Assembly (NCBI GenBank): GCA_030765065.1 | Contig: CM060977.1 | Span: forward strand, 97,295,795 to 97,359,794 | Length of the DNA: 64,000 nucleotides | Direction of reading: 5' to 3' | From: Deroplatys truncata | Taxonomy: Eukaryota; Arthropoda; Insecta; Mantodea; Mantidae | Shown: positions 45,061 through 56,109 of the stretch, piece after piece | How positions within the stretch are numbered: the first letter of the stretch is position 1 | Layout of the letters: each line of letters begins with the position of its first letter | Program-made: the position numbers and the translations under genes | The notes under the pieces: model-generated | Databases searched by the model: none | Seen by the model: the letters and a program-made list of their open reading frames with translations, nothing else | Told to the model about the DNA's origin: nothing

Positions 45061-46234
45061 AAGTCACAATATGCTGGATATTTCCCCTCCCTTTAACTAG
45101 GTCACGGCGAATTATTAAACAAAGGTACAAATGATTTCTTCCCTTTGCATGTTTAAAAAGGACTGTCTGTAACGTTCATGCAAGGCCGATTTAAAAGTAC
45201 TCGATTAAGAAAATATCACAAAAAGTTAAAAAACATAAATAAATAACTGGAAAAATACAATGCCGGATCAATTATAGAATGCATTGGAAGTAAAGCATTC
45301 CCCCAGAGTAATATTTGTTTGTACAATTGAACAAGGATTTGAAGCAATAATCCATACAGCCCCAAAGGTACTGAATATATTAACACTCAAATGCAGAAAC
45401 AAAGATATGCTACAATTGAAGCAGATTGAATTTGAATTTGTCCTTCTGACACAACATTTGCTATTTTGAAATGAACTTTAACACGCGATAATATAATATA
45501 AACTCGCTTCCATGAGATTTTAAATGCTGCTTCACACACTACAAGAATTTAGAGTTTTACTTACGCCAAAAGTACATGTTATGAATAACTTAGACAAGGC
45601 CGAAAAGTGTGGAGACGACCGCTCCCAGACACGAAACTCAATAAAAGTCCTTTACTGGTCGTCGAGAACTGTCACAACTCTTCTTCCTCGGAACGTATTG
45701 CTCGGGGTACACCGGGAAGATCAGGTGATGACGTGGAGAAAGCGCTACCTATACGATCGCTCAGGACACAACCTGGCGAGCGCTGTAGAAACCTGGTGCA
45801 GCCGACTTCTGGTGTTAAACAGGCTGCCGGCTTAATGACAACTAGGGGCCGAAAATTATAGTTCATGATTGCTGGTACATAAAAGCACTAGGCCATCTCT
45901 GCAAAAACAGCAACTCGGTGAAGGAAGAGTCAAAAATTGGTTCATCTCTTGGTAACCAGCACTCTAAAATATCAATCTTTCTGTACTCAAAACCTTCTGA
46001 CTCCGCTTACAAATATATACTTTTCATATTTTGATACTCCATATAATATGGTTAACAATCTACTGTATATCATTTACATTTCTCTGTCATCTGATACGTA
46101 ATTATGCATATAATTATCAACGAGGCGAAATTACAATCTCAGCTTATATTTTATTAAACGACATTGAGTGCTATAAGCGAAAATTGATTAATATGGGATA
46201 TAACATTGTTTTGATAATCACTCTAACTATAGAT
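45061..46234. other. Unassigned region
   Basis: About 1.2 kb. The block 45600-45860 is GC-richer than its surroundings and open in several frames at once, but no domain is recognised. It may be a fragment of an unknown repeat. Confidence 0.35.
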
Positions 46235-46552
46235 GGTGGGAGTAGAGTAGTGTAGAGTGGAGTGGTGTATTTATTGGTGTTAAACATTTTACAAGTTCAA
46301 CTCATACATCGCTAGGATCAGATAGACCGTACGTGCTTATACAGTACACTGTAGTTCATATTTTTCAGATTATATTCATAACACTGAAGTTTAAAGTTAA
46401 TTATATTTACAAGAAATGAAAAAAAGGAAAAAACAGATAAACAAAAAAAATATCACGCAAACAAGATAGAAGAAAAACAGAAGAAACTTGTTCACTAGCA
46501 CACGCTATTATTTACAGAAAAAACAAATAACAGACCCTAAGCCACTAACGGG
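46235..46552 (-). repeat. LINE 3' UTR, minus orientation
   Basis: The complement of this stretch matches 35860-36120: agcgtgtgctagtgaacaag, gttagtggcttagggtctg, aagcacgtacggtc and ccaataaatacacc occur in the same order. It is the tail of a LINE inserted in the opposite direction to the LINE that begins at about 46553. Confidence 0.75.
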
Positions 46553-46560
46553 TACCAGAT

Positions 46561-47394
46561 ATGCCAGTAAAAACATTACAGACCATGTATGAAGCAATGG
46601 TTAGGTCCTCATTACTATACGGCAGTGAAGTGTGGGGATGGGAGAGGGTGGATAATGTAAATAAAATACAATGCAATTTCTGGAAGCGCATTCTAGGGTT
46701 GGGGAGGGGTACTTCAAACTACGGAGTTCTTCGGGAGGTAGGATGCTGGGAAGATGCTGTATTTGCTAAACTAAACGTAGTTAGGTACTGGCTGCGAATA
46801 ATTAAAGGTGATCAAACAACTCTGAGAGCAATATGTTATCGTCATAAAATGAACAACATAGAGCATCCAAAATGGTGGGCGGCGGGGTTGCAACGCGAAT
46901 TATCAAAAATTGGCTTAAATGATATCTGGCAAAGGGGTAATGAAAATACACTCAGTGCCATGAGAAAGGTCAAAAGACGACTATGCGATATAAACAGGCA
47001 GAAAATAGAATCTGAATGTAGACAAAGATCAACATTGGAGCTACAAAATGAAATAAAAACTAGGTGGGGTAAGGAAACATATATTTTGGAATTGAGTATA
47101 AAACAGAGGACTGGAATAGCATGGCTTAGGTTGGGAGGGTGGAAGGCTCGCAAGATTGTTGACGATGGCAGGAGGATTTGCCCATTATGCGGGGAACAAG
47201 AAGACTGGACGCATATTTTGGCAGCATGCGTGCAGACGGAGGGTATTAGGAAAAAACTATTACCGGAAGTATTTTTGACTTCCAACAGACGGAGGACAGC
47301 ATGCTGGGACATGATTCTAAACAGCCAAAACTGGCCAAGCTTGGGCACATACTTAATGGAAGTACGTGTACTAAGAGATAAGGTGTTTATGTAA
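46561..47394 (+). CDS. LINE ORF2 C-terminal part, 277 codons, uninterrupted
   Basis: The longest clean frame in the window. It begins in the post-palm region of a non-LTR reverse transcriptase: TLQTMYEAMVRSSLLYGSEVW followed by NVNKIQCNFWKRILGLGRGT. A long linker follows, then a zinc-knuckle-like motif CPLCGEQEDWTHILAAC (CX2C, H, C) and a tail of about 60 residues. Such ORF2 proteins reverse-transcribe their own RNA at a nicked target. The RT catalytic core is absent because the copy is 5'-truncated at about 46553. The first ATG is therefore not a native start. The intact frame suggests relatively recent insertion. Confidence 0.85.
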   Translation: MPVKTLQTMYEAMVRSSLLYGSEVWGWERVDNVNKIQCNFWKRILGLGRGTSNYGVLREVGCWEDAVFAKLNVVRYWLRIIKGDQTTLRAICYRHKMNNIEHPKWWAAGLQRELSKIGLNDIWQRGNENTLSAMRKVKRRLCDINRQKIESECRQRSTLELQNEIKTRWGKETYILELSIKQRTGIAWLRLGGWKARKIVDDGRRICPLCGEQEDWTHILAACVQTEGIRKKLLPEVFLTSNRRRTACWDMILNSQNWPSLGTYLMEVRVLRDKVFM

Positions 47395-47662
47395 TTTTTC
47401 TTTAAACATATGTGTTGCTTGAGTACTTGTGCGCGACTGTGTGTGTGTGTGTGTGTTTGAGTGTGTGATTCAGAGTGTTTTTTCAATTTTATATGTATGT
47501 ATATAGTGCGGTGATTATAAAAAAAAATAATGGTTTCCTGGTTGATACTGCAAGTCACGTATACAGACCAGGTATTTTTCTAGAGAGCATGTACGGTCTT
47601 ATGACCCATGTGACTGTGTTATGCAATTAATGTAATACTAAATACTTAATAAATACCACCAC
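47395..47662 (+). other. 3' UTR of the LINE at 46561
   Basis: Contains a (TG)n tract at about 47440-47457, then gtacggtcttatgaccc and an end region gtaatactaaatacttaataaatacc. The tail then runs into an ACC/ACT microsatellite-like stretch (ccaccactactacta), a plausible LINE 3' terminus. Confidence 0.6.
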
Positions 47663-47975
47663 TACTACTAACCCTCTCTCTCCCACCCTTGACCCTCTTC
47701 CTTACACTCGAATCTCATCTGTATAACCTTGTGTAAAATTGTATCAATTTCTTCCCCCTCCCCCTATCAGCCAGCAAGGTCTAATAGGCTTATAACCCTC
47801 TCGTTGAGTTGACAAAGGAACCTGGCAAATACTTTCTACTCTGCTGTTCTGCCTTAGTACAATGCGCCAGAATATGAATAAACGATGAAAGTAAAACTAA
47901 GTACAGCCCTATAGGAGTGACTGGGAAAAAGAACCCCGGATACAACCTGAAGTACTGACAAATCAAAAGCATAGT
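47663..47975 (-). pseudogene. Third LINE 3' fragment, minus orientation
   Basis: On the minus strand the frame gives IHILAHCTKAEQQSRKY, homologous to IHILAHCTRV at 35680 and THILAAC at 47210. GT/GA-rich sequence with agagggttataagcc and gggagagagagggttagta then corresponds to 35740-35870. It faces the plus-strand LINE tail to tail. Confidence 0.7.
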
Positions 47976-49117
47976 GTCACTATTATCGAAAAGTGAAATT
48001 TAAATAAGAAAACATAGTGATACCCGAGGCACAATTCACATTTCATATACATGCTTTTTTGTGACCTGGCTCACAAAAATATAGTCGTATATTGTGGCAT
48101 TTAACGTACTTCCAGGGGTTTAGTTTGTTACATTTGGAGTAGTTAGATATTCAGAGGTTGGCAGTATGAGCCGGTGGTGACGTAGGGGTTAGAAGGAGGA
48201 GTTAACAGTCAGATACTCAGGGACATTCAACTCTCTTCCTCGTTTGTGTGCTCGGCATCAATGAGTATGGTTGGGTAATCAGCATACAGTCCTCGCCGGA
48301 ACAAAGGTAACGATTAATTCTTATTTTAGAATAAATGTGCCACTTGTTATTGGAAATATGGTGATCACTTAAAGTATAAACTCTTTCCTTTTAGTTCCCG
48401 TAGTACAAATCAATCTAATTTACTGAGATGTGTTAGATTAAAGTTGGATAATTTTAATATGCATTTGACTGCTTCCCCATATCGACCGTTTGCGTTATAA
48501 AACATTGATAATTTAAGATCCTAAAAGTGCTCCACGCGTAAATTTATTTCAGTCGTGACAACATTCGATAAGTCCACTGCTGTAAGCATAACCAAAATTT
48601 GGAGGCTATACTATATTTCAGTTCAAGTCAGGAGGGAGCAGCGTGTGCTTATCTATGTCTGACACAAAACAAATGAGCTACAGTCCTGGAGAAAATAGGA
48701 TTCTCAGAATTCTAGTCTTTTAAATCAAGCGATGGGTTCTGACCTGCAACGCTCTTGACCTCAGAATTGAAAGAGTAAGGAAAGAAGCAGAAATATAATG
48801 ATGAGCGGGCTAAGGATGAGGGACAACTTGAGAGTGAAGTGAGATTCACTATGCATCGAATAGGGTGGACTGAGGTGTCACATTGGGATGTTTTTAACCT
48901 GTGAGACTAAGTAAACCCTGAACAAAAAATGAGTCATCCCCAGATTCCATGTGATGATCGGATGGCTTCATGTACCTTCGTAACAGCGGTGTTTACAACG
49001 CACATGCAGGAACTGCAGAATGGTCTCTGCCCTATGTACGCAATGGTCACCTTATAGCAATGATTCTCGATGGTAACGCTTATAAGCTACTGAAAAGAGA
49101 GCACGGAAAAATGTTTC
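47976..49117. other. Unassigned region
   Basis: About 1.1 kb without recognised features. Confidence 0.4.
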
Positions 49118-49183
49118 GTTGGCCTAGAAGTTAAAAAGGTACCGCTTGCTCCATAAGCTCGTCGGTTCAAATTTCGCATTATT
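49118..49183 (+). repeat. Possible tRNA-like SINE head
   Basis: gttggcctagaagttaaaaa resembles an A box and cggttcaaatttcgc a B box, at tRNA-like spacing. No acceptor stem or further SINE body was recognised. Confidence 0.35.
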
Positions 49184-50142
49184 TATTGTTATTTTTAGAT
49201 TGTTAATTTTATGACTGGATGTGTATAACATAACATAGCAGTAATATAACTGTATTATTTTAAATTTTAGGAATATCTATGCACACAAAAACACAATTCT
49301 AATAAAACACTATTTTTAAATAACTAAATAAATAAATGCAAATAAACTATTATCTTATAAAACACATAAAATCTTTAAAAAATTAGTAAAGTGTGTATGG
49401 CCCCTGAGCACGTATAACTGTCCTCATTTTAAGGTGAAGTTACAAGAGGATGAGAATTTACAAAATCCTAGGCCTCAATCTTGTACGAATTTAAGAATTC
49501 CATCAGGATATCTTATCCTCGCAGAGGGAATAAAAATATTCTCAGGTATTACCGTGTATTGATCATTGTTTAGTATATTGTCAAGCTGCCACAACACACC
49601 TAGATACGTATTTTGCATCATAATGACTATTATATTACGAACTTTACCACATGTTATGTATGAAATGGAGTATATCGAAAATAAGTATTCACTATGAGTT
49701 GATTAAACATTATTAACAGGGGCAAAAAATGAGTTTGCTACATGCGAGAAGCGAACCTGAGGCCTTAACCACAGAAGCACCCTACGCTTTGTCACAACGC
49801 TACATAGGAGACCTATGAAGGTGTCACGTTTAGTAGTGGCATACAGAAACTTGCTGCAGTGGCTACACATCTGCATTGCGTGAGGTGTAAACAAGGCGCT
49901 TTGCCGTGAAGGAGTTAGAAAAAATTGGCGTTCATGACATGACTCCGTTTTTTGTCCAAGGGTGTACAGTTCGCTTCGTGACTAGAGCTACAACAACACT
50001 TGTGTCTCTCATTCCGATGTATGTGTCGTTCTTCATGTTCCACCATCATTAGACTGTACTGTTTACAGTAGCAAATTAGGCAGCACATTGGAGTCTTTCT
50101 TTACATCAATGGCACTGTGTTGTTGGTTTTTTATTTTTGTTA
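49184..50142. other. Unassigned region
   Basis: About 0.96 kb, AT-rich; nothing recognised. Confidence 0.4.
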
Positions 50143-50360
50143 TCTTCCGTGGTCTAGGGGTACCATGTTAGCCTTTAGTTCCCGAGGTCGCGAGTTTAAA
50201 CCCGACGAAGATTCATGATATTTTTCCGGCATAAAACCCCTTAGCATGGCTTCCTTAGGAAGGTGTCGTCAAGACAGATAAAGGGGCCCCTGAGCAAAAT
50301 TTGTTGTTTTTTATGCTGAAATGTACAATGGGACGTTAAGAACCACAAGTTAAGGAGCGT
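50143..50360 (+). mobile_element. tRNA-derived SINE (type S2), direct orientation
   Basis: Head: ccgtggtctaggggtaccat (A-box region) and cgagtttaaacccgacg (B-box region). Body: ccttagcatggcttcctt. Tail: caatgggacgttaagaacca. It shares block order with 10091-10375 and differs by substitutions and small indels. Confidence 0.75.
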
Positions 50361-50497
50361 CTATAATGAAAACTGAATTCATACTCTACTGTGTTTACGG
50401 AACTCTACAATAAGGTTGCATATACGTTGTTTGCTAAAATTGTCCCGGATCCTTAGCCTGGTTATGACAGTGATTGTGTAGTTATCCTCTCCGACAG

Positions 50498-50499
50498 CA

Positions 50500-50535
<36 letters not shown>
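50498..50535. repeat. (TA)n microsatellite
   Basis: An uninterrupted TA run of about 30 bp followed by catgtatgataca. Confidence 0.9.
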
Positions 50536-50541
<6 letters not shown>

Positions 50542-50544
50542 ATA

Positions 50545-51225
50545 CAGAGGGTGGACGATTTAAGTTGAGACTGAATAATATCTCTATAACTAAGCGTTAT
50601 AAAAAGAAGTATCTTCAATTAAATTTGCTTGATATTACGGGGGAAAGTAAATGCCATTAGTCGTGTTTTATTTGGAGGAAGTTGCGATGGACATTTTAGG
50701 GTCAATTTAATTATTTTAACTGGCAACCTACCTTTCTTATGTTGCTTTCTCACTCCTCATAAAAAGTAAACAACATTTGTACAAAGCACGTTTTAGTAAT
50801 TGTTCTTACACCAACGTAAATAACAACGAAAACTCTGAATGGCTGTGCACGAAAAGCGCAATGAAGGGTTGAACCATGCATGGACGGTCATTTGAGGGAC
50901 AAGTTATGTTCTGTAATTGGGAACCAACACTTTTTTAATTTATTTCCTTATTTCTCATCACAAAATAAATAGCTTTTCATAAACCATTTTCTAATGAGAA
51001 AACATACAAAATGTGTTTCCCATTAAAAAAAATTGACCCTAAAATGATCATCATAACGTCCTCCAAACAAAACTCGCTTACTGTCATCTGGTTCTCTCCA
51101 TAATATCAAGCAACTTTTATTAAAGGCATTTCTTTCTACAACGCATAGTTTTGGAGATATTGCACAGCCTCAAATGAAAATGATTTTGATTCTCTACCCT
51201 TTTTGGAAACTTTTTGGCTACTGTT
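50545..51225. repeat. Diverged inverted repeat, arms about 200 bp
   Basis: 50560-50725 reads cttgatattacgggggaaag...tttatttggaggaagttgcg...cattttagggtcaattt. The complement of 51035-51200 reads cttgatattatggagagaac...ttgtttggaggacgttatga...cattttagggtcaattt. Further outward, aatatctctataactaagcg is matched by aatatctccaaaactatgcg. The arms are clearly homologous but diverged. The spacer (about 50760-50940) has no coding sequence. Confidence 0.75.
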
Positions 51226-51639
51226 TAACCTTCTTTAGCGGATTTCTGACAAACTTCTAGCACCAAGGTAGCGACAAATGATGTTCACTGGTTGTCAACA
51301 CTGCGAACTGGAAACATGGAGGTTAGCGCAGTTTAACCATCACTAAATAAAACACTAACAGGGTTTTGGAAATTGAACATTAATATCCTATTAACCTCGC
51401 AGTTCTTCCCACACCCTTTGCTGTGATCCCAGTATTGATGAGATTGTCGATGAAAAGTTGAGAGGCGCAGCACAGTATGTTTATATATATACGCAATCTG
51501 TTTTCCGGGGTGTAGACTTTTTTTCATTTTGTTGCTTTTCTTGCTTTTGTTTTGCTGTTCCCTCTCTCCCTCTCACAGTCTACAGCAGGGGTGGCCAACC
51601 CTGGGCCCAGGGGCCAAGTATTGGCCCGTTAAACAGAGC

Positions 51640-52025
51640 GATATAATTTGTGAAGCTCACATTCGCCAGTCCCGGGTTTTATTCCCGGTGATCGACCTAT
51701 CTGAGTGGTTTTCCCCTGTTGATAAAGGCGAATGCTGGAATGTATTCCACCACAGACCTCCTCTCTCCCTCATTTCGTTTCTCTTTCAGTTCGGGTTGAC
51801 TCCAGGGCTGTGGTTCGGTCAGTATCAAGCAGAGGCTTGCGCTTTAGAGATGTTTCCCCGGTCTTACTGGAGGAGCGTCTCCGAGCGACCTTCGTTGGCC
51901 GGGTGGTCAAGCCTGGAACTATTAGGGAATTCTGCGCGTCTCCTACATTTCCCTCGCCTCATCATTTCTCCCGGGGGTGTATGCACAATTGGGTGTCAAG
52001 GTGCTAGGTGTCATCTTCGTTAATT
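51640..52025 (+). mobile_element. SINE-like repeat inside the hAT element
   Basis: Contains cccgggttttattcccggtg (B-box type), then gataaaggcgaatgctggaa and cctctctccctcatttcg, the same order of body blocks as the long SINEs at 12262 and 57060. The A-box end is not clear. Confidence 0.55.
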
Positions 52026-52119
52026 TGTCCTATCTTATAATTATAAGCTCTTCCTCTTACGAATCTGAAAAGAGTAAAATGGATTTATTCATAAATACTC
52101 CCCATTCTTGCAAATGGAA

Positions 52120-52435
52120 ATAGAAATCCAAAACCACTCAAAACTTGTGCTAAATTTAAAAACCATTGTACTTCACCAACTTCTCCTAATATGACTGAAC
52201 TTTGGAAATATATCCTTTGAGACGTTAACGATCTTGAACTAAGGTTCGTGTGCAGATTTGGCTCCTATACATTTGTAAGCAGACTTTTTCTGGCATGAAT
52301 GCTATAAGAACAAATTACATTCAACTATTACAGTTGCACAAATTGTCAATATACTTGTTCTTTGCTCATCAAAAACATCCAATATTGAGAAATTTGTAAA
52401 TGAAAAACAAATTTAAAAGTCATACTAACATTGTA
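52120..52435 (+). pseudogene. hAT transposase C-terminal remnant
   Basis: TELWKYIL, DVNDLELRF..CRFGSYTF and, after a frameshift, KQTFSGMNAIRTNY correspond to the conserved C-terminal dimerisation region of hAT transposases (F-G-S-T-Y-x-C-E-x-x-F-S-x-M). Several stops and one frameshift near 52273 destroy the frame. Position inside hAT-type termini supports the call. Confidence 0.6.
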
Positions 52436-52639
52436 GTTCTTCAAAATTAACTAGAATATTCGTACTTAATACTATAATAAGGAGTATTTATAATTTAATT
52501 TGGCTCGTTTTATGACCCATTTTAAAAACGTGTCAAATTGCATCATGTTATTTCAAAATAAAGAACAGAATAACAATAATAACTGAATTATTAAAAAGAT
52601 TAGGTGTTTTACATATCGACCTACAGTTGCACTTAGCTA

Positions 52640-53045
52640 CACTTAGCTACGCGTACTACCGTCAAAGAAGTACATGGTCTTTCTACCACCGAAAGGACAA
52701 GGCTCATTGACATAATTGCTTTTGACGAAACAACAAGATATGATTTTATAGTTGACTCTACTATGGCTTCGAAACGAACTAGTCACAACCCCAAGAAGTG
52801 AATAACAAAAAGCAGGATATCTATAACCCTACCATCACCCATTATTGTGAGAAATACCACATTAATAAACTGAAAGTGATTGCATTTATGGTAGAAGGTA
52901 GAGGGACTGCCAAAGTGTTCATCCAGAATGTATTCCAAAGACTTTATCTCTCTCCATCAGATAGGAAGATTACTGATGCGACTTTACTCAGTCTCTGGAG
53001 ATCGGTGGCTATTTTAAGATACCGTTTATATAAAGTCATATATAT
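52640..53045 (+). pseudogene. LINE ORF2 C-terminal remnant inside the hAT element
   Basis: The frame EVHGLSTTERTRLIDIIAFD, TTRYDFIVDSTMASKR, stop, IYNPTITHYCEKYHINKLK, VIAFMVEGRGTAKVF follows the order of the C-terminal segment found in many insect reverse-transcriptase-like proteins (IIAFD...IVDPT.R.E...Y...I.YY..KY.....EVIGL..GARGT). One stop and a GARG to EGRG change are visible. Confidence 0.5.
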
Positions 53046-53120
53046 GTATAAATACTTAAATGCTTGTATTTTATATATCACCATTACTCTTGGTTTTCTA
53101 TTTTAAATTCATTTTCTATA

Positions 53121-54388
53121 TTAAAGTAACGTCGGTTTTTAAGTTTTATAAGGTAGAGTTGGTTTTCTTTGTTTTGCCAATGCTATTTACAGGATGCCAT
53201 GGCTAGTATTGCGTATATTGAGAGAATGTTTCAGTCGTCAGTTGTTAATACACACTCACAAAATGGAAGATACAAAGTTTGAGATTAGAGACCTGCTAAA
53301 GTACTACTGGAAACAAGATTATAAAGCTTCTGCCACGGCTCGAAAAATATGTGAAGTGGAAGGAAAAGTTGTCGTTAGTGTGTGGCACAACGATGGTTTC
53401 AACGTTTCAACACTGGAGAAGAAAACACTAAAGATATACCACGTTCCGGAAGACCTAATTATGGGATATTGAGAACACACGCAGAGTTTAGGAAGAAAAT
53501 CCGCAAAATAGTTGGCTGCCAGAAGAACTTAGTCTAGCAAAAGACACCATACATCCCAGATTCAGAAAACGTGGGAAATCAAACAGAAGCTGTACCTCAT
53601 GAATTGACACCTCCACAGGCTCAAACTAGTGTTAGTTTTATTCATGGACGCTCTTTAATTGTTGAGGTCCTTAGCGACAACGTAGAGTAGATATGTTTCA
53701 ACGTATCGGTAATCCCATGGATGATGTATTTATCAGTATAATTGTCACATGTGATGAAAACTAAGTCTATTACCGCAACCCTGACGCCTCGTAACAGTGG
53801 CTCAGTCCCCATCAACCTGCCAAAGTCATCGTTAAAAGAAATCAGTTCGGCCCCAAAGTAATCTTGTGTGTCTGGTGGAATTTTGAAGCAGTGATTCACT
53901 GGGAGTTTTTTCAAAACAGGCATGCATCCAATGCCGATCTTTATGCTTAACACTGGAACGAGTTTATGAAATTTTGAGACGGAGATACCCAGCATTAGTT
54001 ATCCGAAATATGGTTCTGTTGCAGCAGAACAATGCAACACCCCATACTGCACCAACAACCAGACAACAATTCAGAGATTGGAAGGATTCGAACTGCTATC
54101 ACACGCAGCATACAGCCTGGATCTTGCACCTTCAGATTACCATCTGTTTGCATCCATGACCCATTTCTTGCGTGGAAGAAATTTAGAAAACATCGAAACT
54201 TTGAAAGTGGCTCTCAAGGAATTCTTCTCATCAAACTCCAGAAACTGGTACCGTCGCAGGATAATAAACCTCGCTAAAAGATGGCTAAAACCATAGATCT
54301 CTACTTTGGAAGAGTAGTTTAATTTTTTGTCAGAATACTTGCAAATCAAGTTTTGCTGAAAACCAACATTACTTAGGAGACAACATAT
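53121..54388 (+). mobile_element. mariner element nested in hAT
   Basis: About 1.27 kb. The left end ttaaagtaacgtcggttttt and the complement of the right end (ctcctaagtaatgttggttttcag) are related inverted repeats. The interior encodes one mariner transposase pseudogene. Confidence 0.7.
53262..54297 (+). pseudogene. mariner transposase pseudogene, second catalytic Asp changed
   Basis: The start MEDTKFEIRDLLKYYWKQD matches the mariner helix-turn-helix. VPHELTPPQAQ, then VTCDEN (first catalytic Asp) with YYRNPDAS follow in other frames. LLQQNNATPHTAPTT has Asn where the family has the second catalytic Asp (QDNA). YSLDLAPSDYHLFASM holds the third Asp of the DD34D triad. The C-terminus NWYRRRIINLAKRWLK is intact. 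At least six frameshifts or stops lie between the segments. Confidence 0.85.
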
Positions 54389-54565
54389 ATATAAGATTAT
54401 ATTGTTATGTTTGATCTAATTGTAGTGTTTATTTTTAGATAACCCGAATTATGGAAGTATTTATAAACAGCAGTTTAATATATATTAGGATAGGAAACCC
54501 TACAAATCAATCCTATTAATTTAATGAGCCAAGTTCAAAGTAGGCTGGCCACCCCTGGTCTAGAG

Positions 54566-55194
54566 CAACGCTGCGTAGTGCAACTATCATCCAAGTCATC
54601 ACTTGACAGCTTGCCCCTTTCTCCCCCTTCCACACTCTTCATTCAATATATCGATCCTAAGAGATTCGATTCGACTGCATCGCTCGTGGCAGAGTGGGCA
54701 GAACATTTTGAAGTTTGTCAATATCTAAAAAGCTAGCTGTAAAAATAAGAAAGGTTGATTGAAACATGGCATAGATGGAGAAATATAGTTTACTGTTTAT
54801 TTCGTTTTTGGAGGCAAATGACAAGCCGGTGTAATAAAACATTTGGCGTTGAGTTTCAGACACCATTCCGTTCTACCTCAGATATATTTGGGTACACAAC
54901 ATGAAGTGTTATGATGCATTTGAAGAATATTAAATGATAACATTGACGTTGCTTGCAACAGCACGGTTCGAACGTCAGTTCATACACATTTGCACAAGAA
55001 GTATTTTTTTTAAGTTCCCTTTATACCTCGCCTTTAACTACATAGGTTTTATCAGCGGCCTTTCCTTTGGAACTCATTGTCTATTGGCAATGGTGTTAAC
55101 TCGTATTCTCTTGTCGTTGGCTTTCTTGCAATTTTGGGGTTTTAATCATTAGATCACACATTCACACTCTCATTCATACTTCCAGACTCTTGGA
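54566..55194. other. Unassigned region
   Basis: About 0.63 kb outside the hAT element; no feature recognised. Confidence 0.4.
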
Positions 55195-55311
55195 GAGCAT
55201 AGGGATTAAGCTCGGCTAAAGAAACATTCTCACCCACCCAGCCTGGAATGGAAACCGGGACCCCTCGCACAGCAGATAGGCACTATACCGAGTGAGCTAT
55301 GGGGCCAGCCT
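55195..55311 (-). repeat. tRNA-derived SINE head, minus orientation
   Basis: On the minus strand: ggccccatagctcactcggt (A-box region), tatagtgcctatctgctgtg, and cccggtttccattccagg (B-box region). The tRNA-like head is cut at 55311 by a family A copy. Confidence 0.6.
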
Positions 55312-55700
55312 AGAGGAAGTATTGTATTCACTAAAAATTAGAAAAAGGTCCCCAAGCGTTTTTGTGTATGTGAACAGCACAACTCAAAAACGAAAAGTTG
55401 GATAAACACCAAAGTTGGCATTTAAGATCAGTATCTTCCAAATATACAAGAAGAAGCTTTTCAAGAAAACCCACACTCTAACTATCCTTTAGGTGGAGCA
55501 TTTCTAAAGCTTTTATTCTCTAAAATATGCCTGTAAATTTTTCCATTAAAATACCATATATTAAAGATATATTCATAGGAAATAATTTCTTTATCGTTTG
55601 GTAATAGCCTACGAAGTCCTTCCTTCGGAAGATATTTTATATAATCCTGTATAACTTCTAAGCTATAAGCGATAAACGAAACGTACTACACATTAATTTG
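55312..55700 (+). repeat. Family A repeat (copy A19), 5' and middle part
   Basis: From gaggaagtattgtattcact through aactcaaaaacgaaaagttg to gataaacgaaacgtactac. It is joined to the oppositely oriented copy A20. Confidence 0.75.
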
Positions 55701-55704
55701 CTAC

Positions 55705-56095
55705 CCTCATATGACTTTCTCTACTCTCTATCGCATATTATTGAACATATAAGTTATTCTTACGAAGTTTTTTTCCCATCTACTTCATTTTAATCGGCAA
55801 AAACCTTTCCGGAATTAGCTGCATTATACGTTTAGTTATAGATAATAAGGGAATACCAACAATAAAAAGAGCTGAACGCTATACGCTGCCTTAAAATCCC
55901 ATACTCTTTTCATGATATCGCGAGAAACAATTGAAAATCGACTGGAATTGAAAAGATGTATTGAATTCATAACGGATATCTCGGAAATGGCTGATGCCAC
56001 AAAAAAGTTATTTGAAAGAAGCTGTGTGAGTTAAAGGGATATACCTTGTTTTGTATAGTAGGTATATGTCACATCTTACATTCTGGTTTGTTTTT
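55705..56095 (-). repeat. Family A repeat (copy A20), 3' part
   Basis: Minus-oriented: catatgactttctctactct, gttatagataataag, then atatcgcgagaaacaattg. Confidence 0.75.
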
Positions 56096-56109
56096 TATGG
56101 CTGCATAGA

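Larger units (their letters stand above)
51586..54557 (+). mobile_element. Decayed hAT transposon with nested elements
   Basis: Ends CAGGGGTGGCCAACC (51586-51600) and, as complement, CAGGGGTGGCCAGCC (54543-54557), 14/15 identical and of hAT type. They are flanked by gtctacag (51578-51585) and gtctagag (54558-54565), an 8-bp target duplication with one mismatch, diagnostic of hAT. The 2.97-kb interior holds a SINE, a hAT transposase C-terminal remnant, a LINE remnant and a mariner pseudogene, so it is an old nest. Confidence 0.75.

Noticed and set aside
45600-45860. Host exon suggested by GC content and three open frames
   Set aside because: No motif, no convincing splice sites, and openness in several frames is explained by composition. 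It is left as unassigned.
46842-47558. 238-codon minus-strand frame as a gene
   Set aside because: It is the antisense shadow of the LINE ORF2 at 46561-47394, whose sense frame has a clear reverse transcriptase C-terminal pattern and zinc knuckle.
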